Assembly: GCF_010726245.1 (NCBI RefSeq)
Contig: NZ_AP022561.1
Location: 4,154,001 to 4,218,000 of the forward strand
Origin: Mycolicibacterium aichiense
Lineage (GTDB): Bacteria; Actinomycetota; Actinomycetes; Mycobacteriales; Mycobacteriaceae
Direction: 5' to 3'
Length of the DNA stretch: 64,000 nt
The translations under genes were made by a program, and so were the position numbers. Below, in pieces: positions 29,012-37,320 of this stretch (the first letter of the stretch is position 1; each line of letters opens with the position of its first letter). The notes beneath the pieces were generated by a model. The model had not been told where the DNA came from. It made no database searches and saw nothing but the letters and a program-made list of their open reading frames with translations.

Positions 29012-30169
29012 TCACGAGGCGTCTGAGGCCGGTGCTGGTGTGGTGCCGGTGCGCTGCGGAGCCCGATGGGGTGTGAGCGCCTTGCGGAGGGTGTCGGCGA
29101 ACCGGTCCAGCGAGGTACGAACCTGGGTTACCGGGTTCTGGGCCCGCTGCTGGACCGGGGACTGGGAAGCCGTGGTGCTGGGCACCGCCTTGTTTCCGTC
29201 GCTCAGATCCGTCGCGCCGTTGGCAGCCGTCGGCTTGGCGTCGCTGTCGGTGGTGGCGGTGCCCGTCGTGTCGACCGCCGCCCCGGGCTTGGTCGACGTC
29301 TCGGGCTCGGTGGAGGTCCCCGGCTTGGAGGATGCCCCCGGTCTGGCCGTGAGAGTCACGCCGCGGCGATGGCCCAGCGAGCGGCGAAGCGATGCCACGC
29401 TGTCAGCGACGGATGAGAGGCTGACCGTCGGAGTCAGGGTCGCCTTCGGCCGGGACGGCACCGGCCGACGCAAAATATCCGTCAGCTCGGTCAGCCGCTG
29501 ACGGACCTCCCCGCGGATCGCCTTGACGATCTTCGACGGCGGCCCGACGGGCACCGCGACCACCCGCAGGGCAGTGGAGATGGCGGCATCGACGTCACCG
29601 TCGGTGAGCGCAGCCAGCGTGTCCGCGATCAGCCGCGGTTTGGCCACGGCGATCCGGGCGGCCGCGACGGTGGTCTCGACGACCTGCACGCTGACATAGC
29701 CCACGTAATCCCCGACCGAAGTCACGGCATGTTGGAGGGCTCGATCCTCGATGATCGCGGGGGACGCATTGGCTGACGGCACGACGGCCGGCTTCCCGCT
29801 GAGCAGATCGGCGACCGCTTTCGGCGGCACCGGCGGCGGGTACGGGACGCGCACCGGCGTCGGTCTCCCGGGAACGTCGGTCCACAACGCTTCATCCACT
29901 GCTCGACCGCTGAGCATCGTGACGTTGGTGACGACCCCGGCGACCACTCTCTTCAGCGGGTCCGCGGGGCTTGCGCCACCGGCGTCTCGGGTCAACGTCT
30001 CGAGCAGAGCCCGGTCGAGAGCGGTGGTTGATGCCGTGCTGTCGGCCGAGAGCTTGACCGGGGGAACGCGAACATCCGACGCGGGTGCCGACACCGGGTT
30101 GGCGACGACGACCGTCGCTCCCACGAGGGCTACTCCAGTCGTGAAAATCGCACCAATGCCGCGCCGCAC
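29012..30169 (-). CDS. Exported protein of unknown function
   Basis: A 385-aa protein I do not recognise. The GTG at 30169 is fixed by an excellent ribosome site GGAGGTGAG six nt upstream; it gives a signal peptide (RRG, then a hydrophobic stretch to about residue 22, with probable cleavage after VANPVSA). The middle (about 45-230) is Val/Ala-rich and largely helical. From about 265 onwards the chain is Thr/Ser/Pro/Lys-rich low complexity, which suggests a wall-spanning or surface tail. A 7-4-7 direct repeat upstream matches one before the neighbouring GjpA-like gene, suggesting joint control. Confidence 0.65.
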   Translation of the reverse strand: MRRGIGAIFTTGVALVGATVVVANPVSAPASDVRVPPVKLSADSTASTTALDRALLETLTRDAGGASPADPLKRVVAGVVTNVTMLSGRAVDEALWTDVPGRPTPVRVPYPPPVPPKAVADLLSGKPAVVPSANASPAIIEDRALQHAVTSVGDYVGYVSVQVVETTVAAARIAVAKPRLIADTLAALTDGDVDAAISTALRVVAVPVGPPSKIVKAIRGEVRQRLTELTDILRRPVPSRPKATLTPTVSLSSVADSVASLRRSLGHRRGVTLTARPGASSKPGTSTEPETSTKPGAAVDTTGTATTDSDAKPTAANGATDLSDGNKAVPSTTASQSPVQQRAQNPVTQVRTSLDRFADTLRKALTPHRAPQRTGTTPAPASDAS

Positions 30170-30215
30170 CGTGTGCTCACCTCCCGGCACTCAGGCCAAT
30201 TGCGGCCTTAAGAAT

Positions 30216-30233
30216 ACCTGAGAGGAAACTTAG
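30216..30233 (-). promoter_or_regulatory. Direct-repeat site upstream of the exported protein
   Basis: On the minus strand CTAAGTT-TCCT-CTCAGGT: two 7-bp half-sites separated by 4 bp, an 11-bp period. This is the layout used by OmpR/PhoB-type response regulators. The start-proximal edge is 47 bp before the GTG. A better copy lies 46 bp before the GjpA-like gene. Confidence 0.45.
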
Positions 30234-30290
30234 AGAGAAAGACCCAATTGCTATTCGAGTAATAGGCTTAATTTGACGAAGGGGAAAACA

Positions 30291-30333
30291 GGGTGCCCCT
30301 CCTTTTCAAAGACCTCGAAAAGCAGGGGCACCC
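30291..30333 (-). terminator. Strong hairpin terminator after the GjpA-like gene
   Basis: Arms GGGTGCCCCT (30291-30300) and AGGGGCACCC pair, then after a single C/C mismatch CTTTTC (30302-30307) pairs with GAAAAG: 16 paired bases around a 9-nt loop. On the minus strand the stem is followed by TGTTTTCCCC. It begins 28 bp after the stop of the GjpA-like gene. Confidence 0.75.
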
Positions 30334-30360
30334 CATCGATGCCGCGGATTACTCCGCGGA

Positions 30361-31539
30361 CTAACCGGCCGAGGCCTTGGCGGGCCGTTTGGAGCCGGCC
30401 ACGCCCTTCTTGGCGCCGGACTTGCCTGCGCTGCCGGCCTTGCCCTTGCTGGCGGTGGAGTGGTCGGAAGCGGACGTATCGCTGCCGCTACCGGACTTGG
30501 CGTTGCCGGCACCGCTGTCATCCGCGGGCGACGACTCCACAGCCGCGACACGCAGTGCCGACGCGGACGGGGATGCCGTCTTCGCGGCGGCGGCGGCCGG
30601 CGGCGGAACGGGCGGCGCCGATCCGGTCTGCGACAGCGCGTCGGCGATGCCATGGACGGCGGCTTGGATCACGCCGCGAACGCTCGGCACGACCGTGGTC
30701 GCATCCGTTTGCACACCCGCGCCGACCGTCAGGTTGAGGATTGCGCCAGGGACGCCCCGCGGTCCGAAGAATCCGTCCACCGCGGCGTTCCACGCCTCCT
30801 CGGCATTACCGTTCGTGATGCCCGTGATCACGTTCTGCACGACGGCGCTGAACGTGCCCGCAAGCACCTGAGCTTGCCCGATGGAGCTCTGGACGACCAG
30901 GTTGACCAGGTCCGGAACGGCACCGAGCAGGGCGGTACCCCGTGCGACCGCGTTGTCCAGCATGTAGTTGGCGCTGGCGAGGGCGACCTGGCCAGCGGCC
31001 ACGAACGGTCCCACGATCGCCGACTGCAACGTCGCGATGGCGCCGGGGATATCCCCGGAGAGCGCCTGCTGAGTGGCCGTCACGAAGGCGCCGGGTAGGT
31101 TCCACACACCTTCGCTGGCGATCAGCCCGATCGTTGTCGCGGCGTTGGCGGCGCTCCCCAGGGAGGCCGCCCCGTTGTACCCGAGCTGACTGATGATCGG
31201 CAGGTGGTCGTTGATGATCTGCGGAAGCAGACCGACCGCGTTGAACTGGTAGCCGCCCTTCGCGATGGCGACGCCACCAGCGGTGACCAGGCCGCCGAGG
31301 TCGGTGTAGCCGGCGGTCGTGTTATCGGCGCTCAGCACCCACTGATTGAAGGAACTGAACGTGCCGAGGAGTTCCGATAGTGGGCTGTCGAACCCGGCCA
31401 GGGCCACCTGGCCGGCCGACGGCACCTGGAGGTCGGGCAGAGCGAGATTGGCCTGCGTTACTGGCGTCATTGCAATCGCGCTGGCGCCGACAACGGCAGC
31501 GGTTCCCGCAATGAGCTGAGAGCGTATGGAGATTTGCAT
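30361..31539 (-). CDS. Exported GjpA-porin-like mycobacterial protein
   Basis: A 392-aa exported protein. MQISIRSQLIAGTAAVVGASAIAMTPV is a classic signal-peptide start; the mature part has conserved PLSELLGTFSSFNQWVLS, NAVGLLPQIINDHLP and repeated amphipathic helical units ending in DGFFGPRGVPGAILNLTVGAG. This N-terminus and layout match proteins that databases label outer-membrane porin GjpA in Gordonia and mycobacteria (my recollection); pore activity here is not shown. The C-terminal 70 residues are Ser/Ala/Lys-rich and strongly basic (GKAGSAGKSGAKKG), resembling mycobacterial wall- or DNA-binding tails. GGGAGGG lies 7 nt before the ATG. Confidence 0.65.
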   Translation of the reverse strand: MQISIRSQLIAGTAAVVGASAIAMTPVTQANLALPDLQVPSAGQVALAGFDSPLSELLGTFSSFNQWVLSADNTTAGYTDLGGLVTAGGVAIAKGGYQFNAVGLLPQIINDHLPIISQLGYNGAASLGSAANAATTIGLIASEGVWNLPGAFVTATQQALSGDIPGAIATLQSAIVGPFVAAGQVALASANYMLDNAVARGTALLGAVPDLVNLVVQSSIGQAQVLAGTFSAVVQNVITGITNGNAEEAWNAAVDGFFGPRGVPGAILNLTVGAGVQTDATTVVPSVRGVIQAAVHGIADALSQTGSAPPVPPPAAAAAKTASPSASALRVAAVESSPADDSGAGNAKSGSGSDTSASDHSTASKGKAGSAGKSGAKKGVAGSKRPAKASAG

Positions 31540-31584
31540 TTCAATCCCTCCCGGGCTGGGGTCAACACTGACAAAGCTGAACGT

Positions 31585-31602
31585 ACCTGAGAAAAACCTG
31601 AG
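31585..31602 (-). promoter_or_regulatory. Perfect 7-4-7 direct repeat before the GjpA-like gene
   Basis: On the minus strand CTCAGGT-TTTT-CTCAGGT, two identical 7-bp half-sites with 4-bp spacing, 46 bp upstream of the ATG. The architecture is that of OmpR/PhoB-family response-regulator sites. A degenerate copy sits at almost the same distance from the start of the next exported-protein gene (30216-30233). The actual binding protein is unknown; MprA is one candidate of the right family. Confidence 0.5.
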
Positions 31603-31637
31603 GGAAAGCGATAATTGACGATTTAGCCGAAAATATT

Positions 31638-31657
31638 TTCTGACGGAAACGTCAGAA
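31638..31657 (-). terminator. Hairpin with 4-nt loop and T-rich flank
   Basis: TTCTGACG and CGTCAGAA form an 8-bp perfect stem around a GAAA loop (plus strand) or TTTC loop (minus strand). On the minus strand the stem is followed by AATATTTT, so it could end transcripts from the cysD-cysNC-cysQ-isochorismatase operon about 200 bp past its last gene. It might instead act in the leader of the GjpA-like transcript. Confidence 0.45.
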
Positions 31658-31858
31658 TCACCAAGACGTGTCGGATAGCTAATCTTCTTACCGGCGCTGA
31701 CATGCAGGTGAGTCGTCCTGGAGCTCGATCAGCAAATTTGCGATCGCACCAGCACGCGTTTAGAAAACCACCCGATGAGCGTGTCGCAGAGCCACATCGG
31801 GCCCGCGGAATCTCAGGTTCATGGCCTCAATCTCTCAGGAAAGGGCCGAAGCGCGGCC

Positions 31859-32458
31859 TCAGTCTGAGATCGCACCCGAATCGGCGACGACGACAGCGAA
31901 CAAATCCTTGAGAGCGGCAAGACTCGCGGCGTGCAGCGATGCCGCAGGGATGTCGGTACCGTCCACACCTGGCAACGACCTTGTGGCGGTCGCGGCTGCG
32001 ACCACCGTGGGTGCATACCCGAGGTTGAACGCACCACGCGCGGTCGAATTCACGCACATATGCGTCATGAATCCGGCGATGATCAGATTCTCGGCAGCCA
32101 CCGATTTGAGCCGCTCATCCAAGTCGGTCTGCACGAACGAATTGGGGTAGTTCTTGATCACCACCGGTTCCCCGTCGCGAGGGGCGACCCGGGGCACGAT
32201 CGCCCCGCTCTCGCCACTGACGTCGTACAGCGACCCCGGGCCGTCGTCGTGCTGGATGTGGATCACCGGAATGCCCGCAGTCCGCGCGCGATCCAACAGC
32301 GCGGCCGCCTCATCCAGTGCGGCCTCAACACCCTCGAGTTCCATCACGCCCTGGGTGTAGGTGTTCTGGCAGTCGATCAGGATCAGCGTCGACGTGGCCA
32401 GACTCGGCGGGTCGAGCGGTAGGCCCGCGAGCGCCCGCAGGGTGTTGAGTTCAGTCAT
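31859..32458 (-). CDS. Isochorismatase-family cysteine hydrolase
   Basis: A 199-aa cysteine hydrolase with the family's Asp-Lys-Cys triad at Asp29 (LILIDCQNTY), Lys102 (VVIKNYPNSF) and Cys135 (THMCVNSTARGAF). The HMCVNSTAR loop is typical of nicotinamidase/ureidoacrylate-hydrolase-like members. Substrate unknown; likely an amide or N-carbamoyl compound. It begins 9 bp after cysQ and is the last gene of the cysD-cysNC-cysQ run, so it is probably co-transcribed with sulfate assimilation genes. Confidence 0.85.
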   Translation of the reverse strand: MTELNTLRALAGLPLDPPSLATSTLILIDCQNTYTQGVMELEGVEAALDEAAALLDRARTAGIPVIHIQHDDGPGSLYDVSGESGAIVPRVAPRDGEPVVIKNYPNSFVQTDLDERLKSVAAENLIIAGFMTHMCVNSTARGAFNLGYAPTVVAAATATRSLPGVDGTDIPAASLHAASLAALKDLFAVVVADSGAISD

Positions 32459-32467
32459 GGCGCAACG

Positions 32468-33196
32468 CTACTGCGTCGCGGCCAGCACCGCCTCGGCCAA
32501 TTCCGGCCGACACACCACGACATCGGGCAACAGCGGGTCGGGCCGGTTGTACTGAAGCGGTGAGCCGTCGATACGTGAGGTGTGCAACCCGGCGGCGCGG
32601 GCGACAGCCACCGGGGCAGCCGAATCCCATTCGTATTGACCACCCGCGTGCACGTACACGTCAGCGCGGCCCTGAATCACGGCTGCGACCTTGGCTCCGG
32701 CAGAACCCATCTCGACCAGCACGCCGCCCAACGCGTCGCGAACTGCCAGCGCGACCGCCGGGGGCCGGGTCCTCGACACCACGATCCGCGGCGCGCTCGG
32801 CGCAGCCGGGGGCGGCGACACGGCGGGGGTCGCCAACGTAATGCCCTGGGCGGGAAGCGCAACCGCGCCGGCGATCAACTCGCCGTCCTCCCACAGTGCC
32901 ACGTGCACCGCCCAGTCGTCGCGGTCGAGTTCGGAGAACTCCCGCGTCCCGTCGAGCGGATCGACGATCCACACCCGTCGGCTGCGAAGCCGGATCGGAT
33001 CGTCGGCACCCTCCTCCGACAACACCGCGTCCTCGGGCCGTGCCGCGGCGAGCGCTTCCATCAGGTAATCGTGAGAGCGCTTGTCGCCCGCTGCTTTTCG
33101 CTCCGCACCTGAGGCGTCGGCCAGCTCGGCACGAACGTCGAGCAGAAGCTTGCCGGCCTGCGTGGCCAGCTCGGCTGCCAGATCGTGGTCGCTCAC
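32468..33196 (-). CDS. cysQ: 3'(2'),5'-bisphosphate nucleotidase CysQ
   Basis: A 242-aa member of the lithium-sensitive IMPase/FBPase superfamily. Metal-binding motifs are visible: SEEGADD, WIVDPLDGTREF and, near the C-terminus, GGQYEWDSAAPVAVARAAG. CysQ dephosphorylates PAP/PAPS to AMP/APS, preventing build-up after sulfation or sulfate reduction. The GTG at 33196 overlaps the cysNC stop as GTGA. Placement within the cysD operon fits this role directly; in M. tuberculosis the known cysQ is elsewhere (Rv2131c, from memory), so this may be a second copy or a relocated gene. Confidence 0.85.
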   Translation of the reverse strand: MSDHDLAAELATQAGKLLLDVRAELADASGAERKAAGDKRSHDYLMEALAAARPEDAVLSEEGADDPIRLRSRRVWIVDPLDGTREFSELDRDDWAVHVALWEDGELIAGAVALPAQGITLATPAVSPPPAAPSAPRIVVSRTRPPAVALAVRDALGGVLVEMGSAGAKVAAVIQGRADVYVHAGGQYEWDSAAPVAVARAAGLHTSRIDGSPLQYNRPDPLLPDVVVCRPELAEAVLAATQ

Positions 33197-35043
33197 GCCT
33201 GGGCCTCCAGCAGATCGATGACCTGCTGGGCCAGCTCGTCGCATTCGTGATCGGGGGTCAGCCGCAGATCCGGGTTCTTCGGCCGCTGATAGGGGCTGTC
33301 GATTCCCGTGAAGTGAGTGATCTCCCCCGCCCTGGCTTTGGCGTAGAGCCCCTTGGGATCCCGTCGCTCACAGTCTTCGAGCGGAGTGTCGACGAATATC
33401 TCGTAGAACTCCACGCCGGCGTCGGCGTGCACCTTGCGGGCCAGCTCCCGGTGTTCCTCGAGCGGGCTGATCGCGGGCACCAGGATCGTCAGACCGGCAT
33501 CGGCCATCAGCGTGGCGATGTGGGCTAGCCTGCGCAGGTTCTCAGCCCGATCCGCCATCGAGAAGCCCAGGTCGGCGTTGAGCCCGTGGCGCAGGTTGTC
33601 ACCGTCGAGAATATAAGCGGGGCAACCATGTTCGAGCAGCTTCTGCTCCACCAGTACCGCCACCGAGGACTTCCCCGAGCCGGAGAGGCCGGTGAACCAC
33701 AGGGTGCGCCCCTTCGTGAGCCGGTCACCGGAGTCCACCAGCGACTGGTGGCGCACCGTGTTCGGCGACGCGCTGCGAGCGGCCGTCGGCGCGGTGTCGC
33801 GGACCATGCCCGCGGCCACCGTCACGTTGGTGTCGGGATCGATCAGGATGAACGATCCCGTCGCGGCGTTGCGGGAGTACTCGTCGAGCAACAGCGGCAC
33901 CTGGGTGCGCAGGGTGACCCGGCCGAGTTCGTTGAGCTTCAACGCCGTTGCGCTCTTGTCGCGGTGCAGGGTATTGACGTCCAGGCGATAGTCCAGCGCG
34001 CCGACCCGGGCCCGAGTGGTGCGGGTGGTGTGCTTGATGATGTAGTCGCGTCCCGGCTCCAGCGAGGACTCGTCGGCCATCCAGCAGACCGTGGCGTCGA
34101 ATTCCCGGCTGGCCACCGGCTGGTTCTGCGGGCGGGCCAGCAGGTCTCCGCGGGAGATGTCGATATCGTCGGCAAGACTGATCGACACCGCCATCGGGGG
34201 GAACGCCTCCTCGACCGGTCCGGTCGGCCCGTCGATTGTGGTGATACGACTGGTTTTTCCGCTCGGCAATACGACGATCTCGTCCCCGGGGCGCATCACG
34301 CCGCCGGCGATCGTGCCCGCGTAGCTGCGATGGTCGGCGTGCTCGACGGTCTGCGGCCGGATCACATACTGCACCGGGAAGCGCACGTCGACCAGGTTGC
34401 GGTCGCCGGCGATGTAGACCTCTTCAAGGTGGCTCAGCAGCGGCGGACCGTCGTACCAGGGCGCCTTGTCCGACTTCGTCACCACGTTGTCACCCTTGAG
34501 CGCCGACATCGGGATGGTGGTGACATCGTGGATGTCGAGGCGGGCGGCGAAGGCGTGGAACTCCTCGCGGATCCATTCGAAACGCTCACGGTCCCAATCG
34601 ATGAGATCCATCTTGTTTACCGCCAGCACGACGTGCTGAACGCCCAGCAGCGAGGCCAGGAACGCATGCCTGCGGGACTGCTCGAGCAGGCCGTGCCGCG
34701 CGTCGACGAGCACGATCACCAGTTGCGCGGTCGAGGTTCCGGTGACCATGTTGCGGGTGTACTGAATGTGGCCAGGGGTGTCGGCGATGATGAATTTCCG
34801 CTTCGCCGTGGCGAAATAGCGGTAGGCGACGTCGATGGTGATGCCTTGCTCCCGCTCGGAGCGCAGGCCATCAGTGACCAGTGCGAGGTCGGTGTAGTCG
34901 TTGCCACGCTCGCGCGACGTCCGCTCGACAGCGGCGAGCTGGTCTTCCATCACGGCTTTGGAGTCGTAGAGCAAGCGGCCGATCAGGGTCGACTTGCCGT
35001 CATCGACGGAGCCGGCGGTGGCAATCCTCAACAGAGTGCTCAT
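33193..35043 (-). CDS. cysNC: Bifunctional sulfate adenylyltransferase GTPase / APS kinase CysNC
   Basis: A 616-aa fusion that activates sulfate. Residues 1-430 are the CysN GTPase with P-loop GSVDDGKS (about 12-19), DTPGHIQY and NKMDLID, which drives APS synthesis by CysD. Residues about 440-616 are APS kinase with its own P-loop GLSGSGKSS and DGDNLRHGLNADLGFS, making PAPS. The fused form is normal in mycobacteria. The ATG shares one base with the cysD stop (TGATG). Product PAPS supplies cysteine synthesis and sulfolipid sulfation. Confidence 0.96.
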   Translation of the reverse strand: MSTLLRIATAGSVDDGKSTLIGRLLYDSKAVMEDQLAAVERTSRERGNDYTDLALVTDGLRSEREQGITIDVAYRYFATAKRKFIIADTPGHIQYTRNMVTGTSTAQLVIVLVDARHGLLEQSRRHAFLASLLGVQHVVLAVNKMDLIDWDRERFEWIREEFHAFAARLDIHDVTTIPMSALKGDNVVTKSDKAPWYDGPPLLSHLEEVYIAGDRNLVDVRFPVQYVIRPQTVEHADHRSYAGTIAGGVMRPGDEIVVLPSGKTSRITTIDGPTGPVEEAFPPMAVSISLADDIDISRGDLLARPQNQPVASREFDATVCWMADESSLEPGRDYIIKHTTRTTRARVGALDYRLDVNTLHRDKSATALKLNELGRVTLRTQVPLLLDEYSRNAATGSFILIDPDTNVTVAAGMVRDTAPTAARSASPNTVRHQSLVDSGDRLTKGRTLWFTGLSGSGKSSVAVLVEQKLLEHGCPAYILDGDNLRHGLNADLGFSMADRAENLRRLAHIATLMADAGLTILVPAISPLEEHRELARKVHADAGVEFYEIFVDTPLEDCERRDPKGLYAKARAGEITHFTGIDSPYQRPKNPDLRLTPDHECDELAQQVIDLLEAQA

Positions 35044-35972
35044 CAGAAATACCCCTCGCGCTTGCGGTCTTCCATGCCGGCTTCGGAAATACGGTCGTCG
35101 GCGCGGGTGGCGCCACGTTCGGTCAGACGAGACACCGCGGTCTCGGCGATCACTTCCTCGACGGTGGAGGCGGTCGACTCCACGCAGCCGGTGCAGGTCA
35201 CGTCGCCCACCGTGCGGAACCGCACCGAGGTCTCGAAGACCGGTTCATCGGGGGTGGGCTGCAGGAACTCGTGGACGGCCAGCAGCATCCCGTCACGCTG
35301 GAAGACCTGCCGGGGGTGGGCATAGTAGATGCCCGGCAGCGTGATCTCCTCGGCACCGATGTAGGCCCAGATGTCGTACTCGGTCCAGTTGGACAACGGG
35401 AAGACGCGGATGTGCTCACCCTTGCGGTGACGCCCGTTGTAGAGGTTCCACAGCTCGGGGCGCTGCGCCTTCGGATCCCACTGACCGAACTCGTCGCGGA
35501 AGCTGAACACCCGCTCCTTGGCCCGAGCCTTCTCCTCGTCGCGGCGGGCACCGCCGAAGGCAGCGTCGAACTTGTTCTCCCGGATGCCCCGCAGCAACGT
35601 GACGGTCTGCAGCGGGTTGCGCGACGGGCCATTGTCGACGACCCGGCCTGCCGCGATGTCCTCCTCGACACTGGCCACCACCAGGCGCAGGCCGTACCGC
35701 TCGACCAACGCGTCGCGGGTGGCGATCACTTCCTCGAAGTTGTGACCGGTGTCGACATGCATCACCGGGAACGGCAGCCGGCCGGGCGCGAACGCCTTGA
35801 TCGCCAGATGCAGCATCACGATCGAGTCCTTGCCGCCGGAGAACAGCAGCACCGGCCGTTCGAACTCGGCTGCGACCTCGCGAATGATGTGAATTGCCTC
35901 GGCCTCCAGGGACCGAAGGTGGCTCAGCTCGTACTGCCCCGGCTTGGGGCGTTCGACCACCGGACTCGCCAT
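35043..35972 (-). CDS. cysD: Sulfate adenylyltransferase subunit CysD
   Basis: A 309-aa subunit of the PAPS-reductase/ATP-pyrophosphatase superfamily that forms APS from ATP and sulfate with CysN. The PP-loop LLFSGGKDSIVMLHLA is at about residue 41-56, and FDAAFGGARRDEEKARAKER and the NWTEYDIWAYI segment are diagnostic of CysD. It heads the operon, with a sigma-A-type promoter at 36024-36052 and GAGGAAATC just before the ATG. Confidence 0.96.
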   Translation of the reverse strand: MASPVVERPKPGQYELSHLRSLEAEAIHIIREVAAEFERPVLLFSGGKDSIVMLHLAIKAFAPGRLPFPVMHVDTGHNFEEVIATRDALVERYGLRLVVASVEEDIAAGRVVDNGPSRNPLQTVTLLRGIRENKFDAAFGGARRDEEKARAKERVFSFRDEFGQWDPKAQRPELWNLYNGRHRKGEHIRVFPLSNWTEYDIWAYIGAEEITLPGIYYAHPRQVFQRDGMLLAVHEFLQPTPDEPVFETSVRFRTVGDVTCTGCVESTASTVEEVIAETAVSRLTERGATRADDRISEAGMEDRKREGYF

Positions 35973-36023
35973 GATTTCCTCGTAAAGTTGGTAGATTTGA
36001 CCAGAATTACAAAGCTAACCCGG

Positions 36024-36052
36024 AATCTAACCAGCATGACGAAGCAAGTCAA
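36024..36052 (-). promoter_or_regulatory. cysD: Sigma-A-type promoter of the cysD operon
   Basis: On the minus strand TTGACT (36052-36047), a 17-bp spacer and TAGATT (36029-36024), 51 bp before the cysD ATG. Both hexamers and spacing fit a housekeeping promoter. GGTTAG occurs at the -10 and again 12 bp further downstream, a possible operator repeat. Confidence 0.6.
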
Positions 36053-36071
36053 GGGTTACGCGCAGACCGAA

Positions 36072-36563
36072 CTACAGAGTGACTTCGGCTAGCTTGCCGG
36101 TGGCCACGTCGAAAACGAATCCGCGCAGCGACTCGTGCTTGGTGACGAACGGGCTGGCCTCGATCCGACGCAGGGACTGCCGCACGTCGGCCTCGAGGTC
36201 GGTGAACGCTTCGGCGGCCCACTCGGGCTTGATGCCGATCTCATCCTCAATTTCGCCTTTGAAGACATCGTCGGTGAAGGTGAGCATCCCGCAATCCGTG
36301 TGGTGAATCAGGATGATCTCTTTGGTCCCCAACAGCCGCTGGCTGATCGCGAGCGAGCGGATCTCGTCGTCGGTGATCACTCCCCCGGCATTGCGGATGA
36401 CGTGTGCTTCACCGTCGCCCAGGCCCAAGATCCGATACACATCCAGCCGGGCGTCCATGCACGCCACCACCGCGACATGCTTGCTGGGTGGCAACGGCAA
36501 CGGACCGGTGAAGGTCTTTGCGTATTCCGCGTTGTTCGCCAGGTACTGATCGGTGACGCTCAT
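36072..36563 (-). CDS. canA: Beta-class carbonic anhydrase
   Basis: A 163-aa beta-carbonic anhydrase that interconverts CO2 and bicarbonate. Zinc ligands Cys35, His88 and Cys91 lie in VACMDARLD and HHTDCGM, and the Asp37-Arg39 catalytic dyad is intact. Length and ligand positions equal those I recall for M. tuberculosis Rv1284, which also lies next to cysD. The ATG at 36563 starts the family sequence MSVTDQYLANNAEYA; 13 further upstream residues in frame are not conserved-looking. The cysD promoter begins 20 bp after its stop. Confidence 0.92.
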   Translation of the reverse strand: MSVTDQYLANNAEYAKTFTGPLPLPPSKHVAVVACMDARLDVYRILGLGDGEAHVIRNAGGVITDDEIRSLAISQRLLGTKEIILIHHTDCGMLTFTDDVFKGEIEDEIGIKPEWAAEAFTDLEADVRQSLRRIEASPFVTKHESLRGFVFDVATGKLAEVTL

Positions 36564-36626
36564 GATCGCGATGCTAGCGACGTAGTCCGCCGCCGCCACC
36601 ATGAACGATCAGGCTGATTGCAAGTC

Positions 36627-36872
36627 TCAGGGCGCTTCGGGAGTCGTCGCGGTGACCGGCGGCGCCGCGACTTCCGGCGTCTTCGTCGGCTCCACCGCGG
36701 TTTCCTTCGTGGTCTCGCCTGTCGTCATCGAGGACGTCGCGGGCGAGGTGAAGGTGCCCGGGTCGGACACGATCGTGCCGCTCCCGTTATCGGTTATCGC
36801 GACGCCCAGTGCACCCATGGCCACAATCGCACTGCCGCCGACCACGGCGGACAGCGTTTTGATGTTTGTCAT
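36627..36872 (-). CDS. Small exported Thr/Pro-rich protein
   Basis: An 81-aa protein of unknown function. Residues 1-27 look like a signal peptide or single N-terminal membrane anchor (KTLSAVVGGSAIVAMGALGVA). The remaining 50 residues are low-complexity Thr, Pro, Glu and Ala, without cysteine. GGAAG lies 8 nt before the ATG. It may be co-transcribed with the carbonic anhydrase gene 63 bp downstream. Confidence 0.65.
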   Translation of the reverse strand: MTNIKTLSAVVGGSAIVAMGALGVAITDNGSGTIVSDPGTFTSPATSSMTTGETTKETAVEPTKTPEVAAPPVTATTPEAP

Positions 36873-36988
36873 CTCGACACTTCCAATCGGTCTCGGACCA
36901 GTTCTGCGGGCCGGCTACCCTGCCAAACCGCTGGCAATTGGTTAACCCGAAGCTGTGAGACCAAACCTGCGCGCCGCTGACGTGCGGG

Positions 36989-37201
36989 TTAGCCGCCGCC
37001 GGGGGTCGGTGGTTGCGGACTGGCCGACGCAATCGACGAACTCGGCAGCATCGGTTTCGACGTCTGCGCTGTCGTCGGGCTGGGACTGGTCGTGGTCGGA
37101 TCGACGGTGGTGCCCTTGTCCTGGCATGCCGCCAGTGCCGGGAGCGCCACTGCGACGAGCAGGGCTGGAGCCAATCGTTGTGTGATCTGCTTCACGTGCA
37201 C
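36989..37201 (-). CDS. Small Ser/Thr/Pro-rich lipoprotein
   Basis: A 70-aa putative lipoprotein. A hydrophobic stretch APALLVAVALPALAAC ends in a lipobox with Cys26, after which the chain is almost entirely Thr, Ser, Pro and Gln. Two GTG starts are possible: 37201 has GGGAAG nine nt upstream and is preferred; 37195 would shorten it by two residues. No function is known. It is divergent from oppB and lies upstream of another small exported protein in the same direction. Confidence 0.65.
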   Translation of the reverse strand: MHVKQITQRLAPALLVAVALPALAACQDKGTTVDPTTTSPSPTTAQTSKPMLPSSSIASASPQPPTPGGG

Positions 37202-37320
37202 GCACGCAGTCTTCCCATGTCCCCGGCCGCCTAACCGTGCACCGCCCGTAGGTCTTGGCGCCGTTTCGACCGACCATCTCCTACCCTGTGCTGCATGCAC
37301 CCTGCGCCGGGCAGCGGCCC

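Larger units (their letters stand above)
31540..31858. other. AT-richer intergenic region before the GjpA-like gene
   Basis: These 319 bp lie between the isochorismatase-like and GjpA-like genes, both on the minus strand. They contain the 7-4-7 site at 31585-31602 and the hairpin at 31638-31657. The rest (31660-31858) is of normal composition, and I see no gene in it. Confidence 0.6.

Noticed and set aside
35973..36071. Riboswitch upstream of cysD
   Set aside because: The 99-bp gap is almost filled by a promoter and ribosome site; no conserved SAM or other aptamer features were seen.
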